A DNA stretch of 64,000 nucleotides, taken from assembly GCA_028023455.1 (NCBI GenBank), contig JAQFVV010000017.1, positions 7,550,485 through 7,614,484 of the forward strand. Reading direction: 5' to 3'. The position numbers were made by a program, and so were the translations under genes. The notes beneath the pieces are model-generated. The model had not been told where the DNA came from. It worked only from the letters and a program-made list of their open reading frames with translations, and did no database searches. Every line of letters begins with the position of its first letter. Position 1 is the stretch's first letter. Origin of the DNA: Epiperipatus broadwayi (lineage: Eukaryota; Onychophora; Udeonychophora; Euonychophora; Peripatidae). Positions 9,400 through 22,104 of the stretch are shown here, piece by piece.

Positions 9400-11040
9400 T
9401 GATGCTCAGTAAATCCGATTGCTTTCATTATAGGAGAGAATTTGGTTATAAATGGACAGTCCATTTGAAAGTAAAGTCAGTGTGCATGTTGTCCATTATG
9501 TTTTTAAAACAATGAGGAAAGTTCATGTTAAACTGGAATCTTCTAAAATATAAACCTAACATGAGACAAGTTATTACAGTATGATGGGAAATGTTGTTAT
9601 ACATACACATGAGGAAAACTGTCATAGTTTAGCTGGAATTGTTAGGAAAACCTAGAAGGGCACATGAGTCCTTTCTTTCAATAGTTAAATGGCAACTAGA
9701 TGCCATATCCATCCATAGCATCAGGCAAAGATATATCAGTTATATATATTGTAATATATATATATTAAAATATTTTTTAAAACTTCTCACCCAATAAAAT
9801 TTGAGAATGAGAAGAAAATAACAAAGGCAAAAAATAACGATTTTAAATCTCACCACACACTTATGATTTGAGAAAGAAGAAGCTCTGAGGAAAGTACTTG
9901 TTATTGTACTGAAACATCAGCTATTTAGCTATTATGTTTTTATTACTTGGAAGTTCCTGAAAATAATGCTATGAATTCATCTTTTGTCTGTGAGAATATT
10001 AGAATTAAATATAGGTTATATACATTAATAATATATTTAGCTGTATTTATACAAGTCTGTGTTTATTACAATAATCGATAAACAAAATAGATTTGGCACA
10101 GACATCTATAGATTGTTTAAGTCTTTGTTACTAATTACAAAAAAGTAATATTATTTGTGCATTAATAAAAAAAAAATAAGGAATCAGATGTTAGTGGTTA
10201 TTAGTTTTCTGTAAAGAAAAATCAAAGAAATTTTTTTTTATCGTAGCAAAACAAAAATGGTTAAAATTGGCTCACTAGAAGAGTTTGATCTGGTCTATCT
10301 TGAAAATTGGCCAACCTACATGGTTCAAGTTCTTTTGTATAAGCAAGTTAATTAAATTTAAAAGCCTAAATTAAAATTTGCAACCTTAATGTCTATTTGT
10401 GGTGCACAAACTTATAAGATATTACATGCATAAGCAATACCATTGCTTTTGGATGAGCTTGATTTTGATTATAGTACTATCTCTAGGTCCAGTACTTCTG
10501 GGTCCAAAAATCCTGACAATAATGCAGAAATTACACTTCAATCTCTGTACCCGGGGAGAAAGTGAGATATTTCACACTAATGCTATGAGTTTGGGAATTT
10601 TTTTAATGAAGCATTAAGAGATCATTACATTTGCATAATATGTGATCACAATCTCAGGATCAAATTATTATTAAATCCTAACACTACTGAGTCTGCAGTC
10701 TTGCGAGAAACTACCGTATAAATTATCAATTGTTAAAACTAAATAGTTTTGAATTTCATGTCAATTTAGTCAAATGAAAAATGATCAGTGACAATATAGG
10801 AGTAGTAAATGAAATTCATAAATGAAATGCTTTATGGCAGAAGCACATTGATGCCATGTTGACCAATAATAATTTCTCAATATGTTGTTATTTTTATAAA
10901 GCAGACAATATTTATATTTTTGGTTCTTTCATATAATAAACTACTGCTAGTAAACTGATGGGTAATTCACCTTGAACTCTGCAATGGAATCTAAAACTGA
11001 AAATTTAGTTGAAGCAAATCAATACTTCTACAATAAGGAC
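9400..11040. other. Intron sequence without recognised features
   Basis: AT-rich sequence inside intron A-B with a short TA tract near 9738-9770. I see no coding or structural signal beyond short chance open frames. Confidence 0.45.
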
Positions 11041-11054
11041 AGGTTCTTCTTCCA

Positions 11055-11270
11055 TTTCCCTTTACAGTTGTTTTTTCTTGTAAAGAATATCACAAACACT
11101 TAGATGTGTTCTATGTGCAAGATGTAATTGATGAAAGAAGCTATTTTCCTTGCCAAATTTTATCATTATTGAAGTACTGTCTGTTGTCACTCCTACATTG
11201 TGATGTTCTAGATCTAACTGAAATTTGCTTAAACATTTTTGACAACTGTGATTTTTTTGTTAATTAATGG
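11055..11270 (-). pseudogene. hAT-family transposase fragment
   Basis: The minus strand encodes KFQLDLEHHNVGVTTDSTS, IMIKFGKENSF and FHQLHLAHRTHLSVCDILYK before a stop near 11061. A T.D...IM segment followed by a CxxH-like H.AH..HLSV block is characteristic of the catalytic region of hAT (Ac-like/ZBED-type) transposases. Upstream sequence on this strand to about 11450 is less clear and contains stops. No terminal repeats were identified. It is an immobile relic in the intron. Confidence 0.6.
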
Positions 11271-11449
11271 GCATTGAATGGAAACTAAACCCAGAGACCA
11301 ATGTTTTGTTACATCATATACATTGATATTCATATATCTAATTCCTACTATCTCTGTTGTTGCCAATAGAAAAGAAGTATTAGATTCCATTAACAATTTA
11401 TGCCCATAACTTCATAATCATTTGATGGTGACCCTCGTTTTTCTATTAC

Positions 11450-12650
11450 ATCAATTTAAGAATATTTAGAAAATCAATAGTAATCTCTACCAAATCTTCA
11501 TTCCTAAACAATCCAAAAAGTCCACAGAAATGTTTTCTGTTATTAAGCAACAACTTGTAATCCCTAATCGTAATGTTCAAAGATTAAACTTTTGGAATGC
11601 AATTGTAATATTACAAATAGAATAAAAATTTAAATCTCTATATCATCACATGATCATATTTCTTATGGTTACACAATCTGTTAACATATTAGCAACTATC
11701 ACGATACAGTATTGCCACCAAGACATGATGGAAACATCCAGAAACAGATATTCTAAAAATATTTTGAACCACAGGAATAATTTTCATAATTGAACACAAG
11801 TTTATTAACAATAAAAAATGATATTAAGGTCTAGAATAAGGATATGCATATCAATTAAGCCTTCTGATTTTGATTAACATACAATAATAACAAATTATCA
11901 AATTGTGATTAGTACAAAGTTATTACATGGTGATTTACATATATATGCTCACAGGTGTGTGATTTATAATATAAATATATTTCAATTGATATTCAGTAAT
12001 GACAAAAATGATTAAATTTTACATATATGTCTTAGCTGACAACATTGATATTTGCAATACAATTGACATATATATGCACACATACATATGTGTACATGTA
12101 ATTTCTGAACATATTTGACTTGTTACAAAATAAACATTTTTAGTTGTCACTTTAAATGATATAAAATACATGGGTTTACATATATGTTCCATTAGCTTTA
12201 TTTAAAACCCATTCACTATACAGACACGTGGTTTGATAAAAAATGAATATGTTTGAATTTATCAAAATAATAAAATTATTAAAAATATATTTCATAATTA
12301 ATTCTATTTGAAAACAATACATAAAATTCACACATACATGTGTATCTATAAACTTATAGATGATATGAATTAATATTATTAATTAGTTTCTTTTTTTCAA
12401 ACAATAAAAATATTTTACCTTTTTTAAAAAAAAAAAGTCAATTTTTTGACAGGTAACTTGAAAGTGTTCTTTTATGACAGGTTTCTCTCAATTAATTAAT
12501 TACATCTTTAAAATGATCTAAAAAGATTTTTGAAGTCCTCTTTTTCTTTTTTCAAAATAAATTGTCCATGAATCAATCATTACTTTTAGATTTTAATTCA
12601 TTTTAAGCAAAATTATTTACTTTTTATTTTTTAAAATATGTAGATTTTTA
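11450..12650. other. AT-rich intron sequence
   Basis: Rich in TACATATATG-type words and homopolymers. No gene, inverted repeat or recognisable transposon fragment seen. Confidence 0.45.
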
Positions 12651-12652
12651 AA

Positions 12653-13087
12653 TGTAATGTAGGGTGTGTACCAATAGCTCAAACAAGCTGTTAATTGATA
12701 AATGCAGTAAGAGAAAATATTTAAAATCTCTACCCAGCAATGTCATGCTATATATAACTTGATTATTATAATTTTACCTTTAAGGCTTGGCACTGCTAAG
12801 GCTAATATCTGATAGATCTGAAATTTGGTTCAGTCCCATATAGCTATTTAAGTTAGATAGCTGGAGTTAAAGACATTTTCATGTCCAAAAATTTTAGAGT
12901 TTCTACTTAAATATTACATATTAAATAAGTGCTGGGTTTTGAGTTGATATTTTAGACCTAGTGTCTGAATATTCTAGCTCCTACTAGGTGAGCCAAAAGC
13001 TTGAAACCACTTGGTCTGGGGATTTTCTCTTACCACACTTATCAATTAAGAGCTTGTTTGAGCTATTGGTAGGCTCCCTACATTGCA
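12653..13087. mobile_element. MITE with about 65-bp terminal inverted repeats
   Basis: The left end TGTAATGTAGGGTGTGTACC and the right end GGTAGGCTCCCTACATTGCA are inverted copies. The match extends inward through AATAGCTCAAACAAGCTGTT (12673 on) and AACAGCTT-like AAGAGCTTGTTTGAGCTATT (13048 on). The total is about 435 bp, non-coding. The superfamily is not clear. Confidence 0.7.
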
Positions 13088-13202
13088 TATTTGTAAATAC
13101 AAGCTCATAAAAGCAATGTCACACTATATGTGACTTGCTTTATTGATTATTAGATTTTTAAATATTTTTATCAAAGAAATTATTTAAAATTTCATTTTCA
13201 TT

Positions 13203-13263
13203 ATATATAATGCTACTCACCATTGTGTATATATATATATATATATACACAATGGTGAGTAGC

Positions 13264-13275
<12 letters not shown>
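13203..13275. repeat. Perfect palindrome around a TA tract
   Basis: ATATAATGCTACTCACCATT...GTGTA and its exact inverse surround (TA)n, and further (TA)n follows to about 13302. It could form a cruciform. It may be a minimal foldback insertion into a TA microsatellite. Confidence 0.85.
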
Positions 13276-13302
<27 letters not shown>

Positions 13303-13304
<2 letters not shown>

Positions 13305-13960
13305 GTGCTTCTCTTTGTGAGTTGCTCTTGGTGAGACAGGTATAATCCAGGGTTGTTATGATCAAGAAAGTATAATTCAGGTAAAATGTTGGTATTCAAT
13401 CAATTTCCTTGTGTCAAAGATTTGATGAGCTTCAAACCAGAAAACTGTTTTGTCCACATTTAAGACTTTAGAGACAGAGAAATGGCTCCTCCTTCTATGT
13501 TTCAAATTCCAGTAGAGTGAATCAGCAGCAGCTGTCTCTTTCTGTCTTGACTTCAGCTACATCTTCATGAGAGCTATTTGTATAGTTCTGGAAACCATGT
13601 CTGCTAACCAACTCTTTCTGTCCAGCTATTTATTGCCAACTACAGCAAACTATTCTTACTGCCCACTGCTTCTCAAAAATTTTAAAGCCAAACTTTGCAC
13701 CTAGCTATGAGCCAGCTTCTTCTCTAAATATTAAAGCTACACTTTGCAGCTGGCCTATTTGACCACTGCTTTTCAAAATATTATTAGCTAAGACTGAAAA
13801 TCTTTTTATCCTACCCCTTTTATAGACTTGGATTGAAGTGACAACAACACTAATTTGAAAACTGTGTTTTTTATCTCTCTTGATTGGAAACAATTTTAGT
13901 CCTTCCAAAAGCACTTTTAATAAAAAAAACTATATTTGGAAATCTTATCAGAGATTTTTA
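13303..13960. other. Higher-GC unclassified repeat-like segment
   Basis: A sharply less AT-rich block than its surroundings with repeated phrases (TTCTCAAAAATTTTAAAGC near 13671; TTTTCAAAATATTATTAGC near 13767; AAACTTTGCA at 13690 and ACACTTTGCAG at 13739). A minus-strand TATAAAAGGGG motif occurs near 13813-13823, which could suggest a solo LTR or another promoter-bearing repeat. No protein match was recognised. Confidence 0.3.
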
Positions 13961-14360
13961 AAATAGATAATAGAAATACATACAAGCATTAATTAAAAAT
14001 AGATATTTTATACATCTTTTAATTAAAAGATTTCAAAAATAAACCCTGCTTCTTTTTAAATTTCAAAATCAGAATAATATTATTTATTTAGACTTTTTTT
14101 AAAAAAAATATTTATTTTATAATCAAATTCTGTTTTAATTCAGTTATTTAACCCTTTATTCATTATTTTTATTCCAAGTGTAATAAAGAAAATATCTACA
14201 AAAATGTATGTCTGTGTTTATTTCCACTTTTCCTTTACTTTATATATATATGCACACACACAACTATGTTGCTGAGTGCCATGTAGCCCAGATGGTTACA
14301 ATATATATATATATATTGTAAATTTATTAACATATTTATGATTTGATATTATATTTTCAG

Positions 14361-14641
14361 GCGATCCAATAATACTTTACGTTTACGCTTAGGCATATCA
14401 GATCTGACAGAAGTAAATAATCCTTGCACAATATCCAGAAATGTATCCCAGATTATTATGCATCCAGGCTTCTCAAATAGTAGTGATCAATTTTATCTTA
14501 ACAACATAGCTCTTTTACGATTAGACACATCGGTAGATGTGACTTCGGACTGTGTCTGTTTAATTTGTTTACCCAGAAATCAGCAAAATATAAGTGGCCA
14601 AGTATGTACGATATCAGGATTTGGATCAACTACTGGATCAG
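14361..14641 (+). CDS. Serine protease homologue, exon B (catalytic Asp region)
   Basis: Second exon, after TATTTTCAG and before the donor GTATGC. Its phases (enters needing one base, leaves with one) match exons A and C exactly. It encodes about 93 residues: LRLRLGISDL, an IIMHPGF segment (family: II.HP.Y), then NNIALLRLDTSV, CLICLP and CTISGFGSTTGSG. The family motif is NDIALLRL with catalytic Asp; here the Asp is Asn. The Cys of CTISGFG corresponds to the one normally paired with the Cys after GGPL in exon D, so this core disulfide is kept. The good match to the beta-barrel framework with loss of only the active-site residue argues for a folded pseudoenzyme rather than a decaying pseudogene. 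The reading frame has no stop or frameshift. Confidence 0.87.
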
Positions 14642-14644
14642 GTA

Positions 14645-15800
14645 TGCAAATTTTATAATACATTGTAATAAAATACTAGTTTTCTACTTCACCTTTGAGT
14701 AGTAAGTAATTTACCCGCGCTTTATGCAAAAAAGTGAAGCTTGCAAAGTATTATTAAAAGTTATATGGCTAAGCGCTTTCGGAGAACGTAAGTCTCCATA
14801 TTCATAGCCTACATTACTCGAAGTTTAGTGGTGATTTATGCAAAATTTATTCAAATTTTCTCACAGGTAAATTAAATACATTGTAAATAAATATATGCCT
14901 TTTTAAAGCAAAGCATAATATTGAAGTCTTATGAAATTTTATTAAACTTTACATAGACATACTGCATACTGGATAAATTGCTGAAATGCAAGTTTTATAA
15001 CTCCAGAAAGTTTTGTTTTTTGGTAATGAGCATCATAATCAAGCAGTAATGTGAATTTGGCATTGCTTTTTATCAGACTTTTAATAAAAGCTTTTATATA
15101 ATTTGCTGATCAGAATTTAGTGTAGGTAATGACTTTATCATTATCATTAAGTCAAAGAAAAGAAGGTGTGTATCCATACTCCTGGACCAGGGGGATCAGA
15201 TTTTGCACAGATCAAATTAATTAAGTAGATTGACTGCATAATTGCAGCAAATCAATTCCAAGTCATCATTCAACTTGATTATTTGCAACTATTTGTTGAT
15301 GATATTATTTTGGTTTATTCCTAACCATGACTATCTAAAAGTAGTTATTAAAAATTTGTATGGGTAATATTAAGTTTAAAAACCCATAAAATCTTGTTTG
15401 TTTTTCTTTTAACATTGAATAGGGATTTCTCAAAGTTTAATTTTTTGACTTCTCTATTGTTTATCTTTAATGTTTAATCCATAATAAGAATGTTAAAACT
15501 GGCACATATATTCTATACAAGTGACTTTCTTTGTAGATATTTTTTCTGGTATTTAAAGATACTCTAATGTGCATATTATCACCAACCTCTAATGTGTGTA
15601 TTATCACCAACCTCTTCAAGTGGTGTATGTTTGTCTTTGTCACACCATGGTATTAAAAATGAAATAGCCTTTTATTGTGGGTTTTCACTTTTTTTTAGAA
15701 ATTCTACTTAATTTTTCCAAAATTCAAATATCTTGCCAGTTAAATAGGCTAGTATTAATAGACTTCAAGAAGAAAATGCATTCATTAATCGTATAAGCTT
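14645..15800. other. Intron B-C, unannotated 5' part
   Basis: AT-rich intron sequence. A short direct duplication CTCTAATGTG(C/T)..ATTATCACCAAC occurs at 15573-15613. Nothing coding recognised. Confidence 0.45.
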
Positions 15801-15803
15801 TAA

Positions 15804-16085
15804 AACATCACATTATCACCATTTCCTATGCTTACCCAAGCTATTAAAACAATAGCAAACTTTTTACATACTAGTGCCACCTAGTGCAAGCCTTAGTAAT
15901 CAAGAGATGCAAGAAGGTTTGTGCATTAGATCCACAGCTCCTCATAGATGAAAGCCATGAGCTAGCAACTAGCCTGGGGATATTGGATCAGTAGGCTCTA
16001 GATAGGATCTTTATGCACAAACCTTCTTGCATCCATTGATTGCTAAGGTTTGCACTAGAGGGAATTACTGTATGGAGAATTTGAT
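15804..16085. mobile_element. Foldback-family copy (internally deleted)
   Basis: Starts AACATCACATTATCACCATT and carries TAGTGCCACCTAGTGCAAGC, GCAAGAAGGTTTGTGCAT, then the inverted half GATAGGATCTTTATGCACAA and GTATGGAGAATTTGATAG. The central part is shortened relative to 5736-6287. Confidence 0.7.
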
Positions 16086-16326
16086 AGCATATAACTTTTA
16101 GTAGTTACTTAGAATAAAAGTAGGGGAACTACTAATTTATTAGATTTTTGAAGCTTTTGTATTTTTAATTATAATAATACAACAAACATTTTAAATAAAA
16201 TGATTTGGAAGTTTATTTATACTGCTTCATACTAGATTACAGTTAAGGACTCTATTCTGTTACACATTCTTTTATTAATTTTGTTTAATGCTGAAAGATT
16301 TTCTTATTTATAATCTGTCACATTTA

Positions 16327-16790
16327 GTCATCATCATCATCAATCATTATCAATCCACTGCAGTATAAAGGTCTCTCCAAGTTCAATCCATCTTTTCCTA
16401 TCTTTAGCTTCTCTTCTCCACATCACCCTTGCACACTTTCTAATTTCACCCATCCATCTCACATGTGATCTCTTTCTGGGTCTTTTACAATCTCTTGGAA
16501 TCCCGTTTAAAATTTTAATTGTCCATCTATTATCATTTCTTCTAGCAATATGTCCAGCCCAACTCCACTTCAGTCTTTTAATTTTTTCAATGAGGTCAGT
16601 AACACCTGTTTGTTCTCTTATCCATACATTGCGTTTTCGATCTATGTATCTCTCCATACTTCTTTGAGTAGTCTGAAGTCTCTGTATTGCTCTTATATTA
16701 AGTGTCCAAGTCTCAGATCCATAAGTAAGAACTGGCAAAACATCTTTATTAAAAAACTTTTTTTTTCAAACACATAGCTATATTTCCTTT
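16327..16790 (-). pseudogene. RTE-like LINE, 3' end of the reverse transcriptase ORF
   Basis: A minus-strand frame of 132 codons (16340-16738) carries the C-terminal signature of a non-LTR retrotransposon polyprotein: LTYGSETWTL, QRSMERYIDRKR, then REQTGVTDLIEKIKRLKWSW, AGHIARR, and C-terminal RKRWIELGE near the stop. This region follows the reverse transcriptase domain. The stop is immediately followed on the minus strand by a (TGA)n tail (16328-16343), typical of RTE/BovB-group 3' ends. It is 5'-truncated near 16790, as expected for LINE insertions. It lies in intron B-C antisense to the host gene. Confidence 0.8.
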
Positions 16791-16799
16791 TAGTATAAT

Positions 16800-17500
16800 T
16801 GCTTGATTTGAAATCTCTCTACAATTGTTTTTATATTAATACAATTACTTGAAGAGTAAAGTAAAATAAACGAAAATGAAAGCTGAATGCTACAAAGAAT
16901 AGAGAGAGAAAGATAGAAGATAGAAGTTTGTTTTTAATACAAAAAGTATCAGATTTGATGACTCAGAAACATATTTTATAAAATATTAGGAGACAGACTT
17001 AATCTTATAGTATTTATCAATTATTTAAAGGAAACCTCACATCTAAATATTATTCTACTACTTATAGCTCATCATAGCTTGATTTTAGCAACTGACTCAT
17101 ATCTATCTACTTACCTCCCTATCTACTTATCTATCTATGTGTCTGTCTATTTATCTTATTCTCTGTCTCTCTCTATATATACAGAAATCCTTTGATTATT
17201 GTGGTTTTGAAAATGTGTTAATTAATGCACAAAAAATTTCTTGAGACCATCCTTTTAACTATGCAGTATAAAATTTGCTTAGTGCACTCTTTAATTTGAG
17301 CAGGAAATGCTTAGAATTATAATTAATTGGCAACTCACGAGAGGTGCCATCCATGTCTGTGAGAGGCATGAGGCTCGCACTTGACAGTTGATAGTATCTC
17401 AGCTACCCTTGTCAAGCCTAGACAGGTGGCATGCTTATTGCTTACTCTCATCAAAAAAATTTCCCTATAGTTTTATTCTTTTAAATTACTCTTCATATCC
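16800..17500. other. Intron sequence, low information
   Basis: It holds a diverged CTAT/CTGT tetranucleotide tract (17098-17180) and AT-rich sequence. Part of 17180-17330 may be the outer end of the Tigger relic, but no matching terminal inverted repeat was confirmed. Confidence 0.4.
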
Positions 17501-17529
17501 ATAGACATAAAAAAGGAACTAAATGAAAA

Positions 17530-18010
17530 CTCATCACTTTGAATACTAAACTTGATGTTATTAAAGGATTTCATAATGGTGAAACGAAAGCTAACATTGG
17601 CAGAACACTAGGCTTAGCCAAGTCAACATTCACATTTTGAACAAAGCAAGCAAGTACCAAGAAAAAGGCACATGGCATCTGTATCAGTAAGTATGAAATG
17701 CACTAAAAATAGAAGTCCATCAATGATTGAAAATGGAAGATTTGCTTTTCATATAGTTGAAAGATTGTAATGAGAAGCACACTCCTATTAATAGAAATAA
17801 TATCAGGATTAAAGCTTTAAGCCTTTTTTCTTTATTGAGAAGAGAAAAACATCAAGGGGATACTTCAACATTTTCAGCTAGTAAAGGCTGGTTACAAAAT
17901 TTTAAACTTGAGCTATTCAGTACACTTGAAACACAAAAGCATTCATACATGAGATCAATACAGATGATGAAAGAAGCTTGAATGTTTGTCAGAGGCTAGA
18001 TAAACAAATT
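17530..18010 (+). pseudogene. Tigger/pogo-type transposase relic (CENP-B-like DNA-binding domains)
   Basis: The first segment, 17527-17640, reads KLITLNTKLDVIKGFHNGET and then KANIGRTLGLAKSTFTF before a stop. This is the N-terminal helix-turn-helix of Tigger/CENP-B-like transposases. After a frame change, 17757-17981 gives LKDCNEKHTPI, IKALSLFSLL and SASKGWLQNFK, the second (CENP-B type) helix-turn-helix. The catalytic DDE domain is absent and several stops occur, so this is a dead member of the Tc1/mariner superfamily. Confidence 0.75.
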
Positions 18011-18079
18011 GATTGTTATTGCAAAATTATGAATGAAAGGAAGGGAAAAAAGCTATTATTGTTCAATTGATGTTAGATT

Positions 18080-19240
18080 TTTTTTCTTCCAAAAATTGAA
18101 ATTTTAATCTATTATTTCTTTTCAATAAATTACTTAATAAATGTGTTTCAGTATATCTATGTATATTTTGAGCAAATAAAGGATTTTTTTTATATTTTTT
18201 ATTTTTCCCAGGATTTTTTATAATTATTTCCATAGGTTTTTAAGTTAGTTGGTATAAATGGAGGATTCATTAACCACACTAATCAATGGATTCCTGTATT
18301 GAATTAAATATTTCCATGGATTGTTATTATAATAAAGAATAGAAATGAGATCATATTCATATAAACAGAGATAATCTTTAACCTTTGATGTTGCCAAGAA
18401 ACTATCAATTACTACTAATTGACAATTCCTAAGGCTAAACAAGTTTTCTCATTAACCTATAATAAATATATACCCAAACAAAGGCAAGAATAGTTTTTTT
18501 GATTTAGTATCATCTATTATAATCTTGAGTCATCAGTAATAGCAGATGACAATGCATTTAAATTCCTGTTGTTAGATCAGTTTCTTCTTTGGCATTTATC
18601 AATGAGGATCCAAAGCTGAAACCAAAAATACTTTCTAAGTCTTTTTCCAGTATCAAGATAAAATCCTAAAATTAAATTTTTTAAGGGTTTGAACCCAAGC
18701 CAATCTATCTATATAGTTATATTGATCTGACCCCAGTCAGTATCTGTTATTTTATATGATGAAAATGGGGGAAGGGGTGATAAAGCAAAAATAAACAGAT
18801 GCTATCTACTTTAAAATAACCAGATTATATTTAATTTTTTAAAATTCAAAAAAGTTGACATATCTCGCACAAATGAAAGACAAGAATTTGTAAGGTGACA
18901 TATTAGTATTTACATTCGATTATGTTCAGAGGTAATATACATATTTTAACTGACTAGAAGAGATGTGAAAGACAAATAGAAAGAATCATTGTTGATTTTG
19001 CTATATGAAAAAATAAGATTTAAATAAAAAGCAGATTACATGAGATAAAAGATAACATAAAACATTCTATGATAAGAAATTCCTTTTAATAATAGAAATA
19101 TTCAATACATGATGTATAATCGTTTATATAGCAAATTATATACCATGTTCAAAAAAAGCTCATGACAGAGAAGACAACACCTTATCCTACTATGTCCATA
19201 TTCTAGACTAGAGAAAAGTTTAATATTTTTTAAATTGCAA
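18080..19240. other. Intron sequence without recognised features
   Basis: AT-rich, slightly higher complexity around 18480-18780. No gene, RNA or transposon signature recognised. Confidence 0.45.
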
Positions 19241-19244
19241 TGCC

Positions 19245-19585
19245 TTAAGATTTATCTTTATATAGATGGCTCTTAAGCAATTTAAATATTTATCCAATCG
19301 TAAAACAAGAATGAAAAAATGTTGCAAAACTCACCGTCTAGTGGTAAATGATGTCATAACTTTTATTGCTTAGATTGAGTTAGGGCTGGCATAGATTGCT
19401 TGGTGCCCTTATGCAAGAATTTAGGGCACCAAAAATCTATGCTAGCCTAACTCAATCTAAGTAATAAAAGGAATGACATCATTTACTACTAGGTGGTGAG
19501 ATTTGCAGCATTTTTTCATTCTTGTTTTATGATTGAATAATTATTTACATTGATTTTGAGCTTTCTATATAAAGATAAATCTTAA
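19245..19585. mobile_element. Foldback MITE with TTAA target duplication
   Basis: TTAA at 19245-19248 is followed by GATTTATCTTTATATAG. The right end reads CTATATAAAGATAAATC followed by TTAA at 19582-19585. The 333-bp insert is a nearly full-length palindrome: GCTTAGATTGAGTTAGGGCT on the left arm and its inverse AGCCTAACTCAATCTAAGTA on the right, with a short central loop near 19413. TTAA duplications are typical of piggyBac-type transposition. It is non-autonomous. Confidence 0.8.
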
Positions 19586-19693
19586 TATGAATTTGTTACT
19601 TGTAACTGTAATTAAAAACAGGTATAATTAAAAACAAACAGAGAAATATTTAAGTGCATTTATTATCCTTATAATTCTTACAATAAAATTTAC

Positions 19694-20112
19694 CACTAAA
19701 CATCGCATGTTCATGATTCTTTATGCTTACACAAGCTGTTTACATCAGAGGCTAAACTTTTCATACAGTAGTGCCACTCAGTGCAATCCAGAATAATCAA
19801 TGAATGCGAAAAGGTTTTTCCATAAAGTCCCTATCTAGTGCCTACTCATCCAATATTCCCTGACTAGTTTCTAGCTTGTGGCTTTCATCAGTGAGGAGCC
19901 TTTGGATCTGAAAGCACTGCATCCAATACTAATATCTAGGTGCATGTTTTCAGATCCAAAGATTCGTCATTGATAAAAACCACAAGCTAGAAACTAGTCT
20001 GAGAATACTGGATGAGTAGGCCCTAGGTCTAGATAAGAATTTTATGCACAAAACTTCTTGCATCCATTGATTATTCTGGCTTGCACTGAGTGACACTACT
20101 GTATGGAATGTT
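19694..20112. mobile_element. Foldback-family copy
   Basis: Begins CACTAAACATCGCATGTTCA, continues CATACAGTAGTGCCACTCAG and CTAGTGCCTACTCATCCAAT. The inverse half ends TGAGTGACACTACTGTATGG. Arms about 190 bp around a centre near 19930. Confidence 0.75.
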
Positions 20113-20114
20113 TA

Positions 20115-21770
20115 TGCTCTGTGTAAAGCTTACCACACTTTTAAATAAGTTTTTTGATATTTGCTTTTTCACATTCATTATGTAAAACCATTGCTAAATT
20201 TATCAGTCTTTGTCATCTGAAAGTTGATCATAAATAATTTTTAATAAATTTTAATCTGAAAAGTGATTGATCTGTACTAGTGTTATGGGAATAGCTAGCA
20301 AAATTCTTAAATCTATTGTTCAGTTCAGAAAGATTAAATTATTTGTGTAAATCAATTGCCAAATTGTAAAAGAATTTTTCAGTTCTAATTTAAATTTATA
20401 ATACTACTAGAGTAACAAAAGATATATATGTAAATAAACTTTTATTTGTAATGACTGGTAAGTAACTTTTTATAAGATTTTATCGTAAATTTTACATAGA
20501 ATAATTTTAAATAATTAAAAAACCTTTAGAAATATTGGAATTTAACATTTATAAATGAATTAAAAATTAATAACCTTAAAAATATTTAATTTTTTTAATT
20601 TTTTAATTTTTGTAATAATTATTCTAATTTCTTAACTTCATTGTTTTTATGCTATGTTAATTTTAAGGAGCACTTAATATTTTATTTATTATATAATCTC
20701 ATTTTATGATGAGCATTGCATCTTCAACAAATGCATAAAAAAAGCATGGCGTTTTCAGCAGTCAACAAAATAACTTCTAGCTAGAAGACATTCACTTGAA
20801 ATTTTTCTCTAACAAAATAAATATTAGATTATATATTAATTTGTATTCAAACACTTATTTAATAAAATTGACAAAGGTGGAAACAAAACCACATGTGCAT
20901 ATATAGATTTAATGAAAAAAACTGGTTTTGACCTCAGGGATTGTCACTTAGTAGTAATTGATAATTTCTTGCTTATATTAAAGACTAATGTTTATTTCTA
21001 TTTACATTGATATTATCTCCTTATTTTTATTATAATAACAATCCATGGAAATATTTATACATATATTGTTAATATTAATATATAGCCAATTTCTTTTGTA
21101 GGTAATAATAAAATATGCATTTAATCTTGAATGATAAATTTAATTTTCTTTTTATAATTAAAAGTAATTTTACAGTGAGATAATTCATTCTGATATAATG
21201 TAAACATGTAATTAATAAAATTGCACATATTTGAAAGATTTGTTGTTTATTTTAAAAATTTTATATACAATTTCTGTGCCTTTTTTATTATATAAAAAAG
21301 ATTTTTTTAAATATTATTTTTTTATGAAAAAAATTTATAAAGAAAATTAAGTCATATAATTCTGAAAATTCTGATGAAAAGAGGAATAAATTATTTACAA
21401 TTTAATTTATCATATGGCATGTATAATGTGAGTTTTTTTCTGAATTTTCTTAAAAGTAACATCACTGACTTCTGACTTCCAAATGCTAGTTATACATTTC
21501 TAAAGGCGTTTATTTCCATTTATGTCTTTCTTATCTTTTTGGTTAAAATTATTTCTATATCTACAAGGTTTATGAAGATCGTTTGTATTTAATGAATTCA
21601 AATCGTACAGAAATTCAAAATGATAATTGTGAACATGTAATTAATGAAATTTCTTATTTATAGATGTCAATATTATGCCCATAATTGTGTAAAAATATTC
21701 TATACAAAATTATTTTCAGGAAATTATATTGTGCATTGGCTTATCTCCATATTCATAACTAAATGGTTTA
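20115..21770. other. Very AT-rich intron sequence
   Basis: Low-complexity AT sequence with no gene or repeat-family segment recognised. Confidence 0.45.
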
Positions 21771-21775
21771 TTCAT

Positions 21776-22100
21776 GTAATCACCACATCCTATATTTACA
21801 CAAGCTGTTAAAATGATGACAAAATCATCATACAGTAGTTGCACTCAGTGCATGCCACAGTAATCAATGAATGCAAGAAGGTTTGTGCATAAAATTTTTA
21901 TTTAGGGCCTACTCATCCAATATCCCTCAAACTGATTTAAGTGCTCTCAGATTCAAGACTCCTCACTGATGAAAGCCACAAGCTAGAAACTAGTCTGGAG
22001 ATATTGGATGAATAGGCACTAGATAGGGATTTTATGCACAAAACTTCTTGCATTCATTGATTAGTATGGTATTGCACACTACTGTATGGAGAGTTTGTCA
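21776..22100. mobile_element. Foldback-family copy
   Basis: TGTAATCACCACATCCTATA, ATCATACAGTAGTTGCACTC, GGGCCTACTCATCCAATATC, then the inverse half GGATGAATAGGCACTAGATA and CACTACTGTATGGAGAGTTT. Confidence 0.75.
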
Positions 22101-22104
22101 CTGT

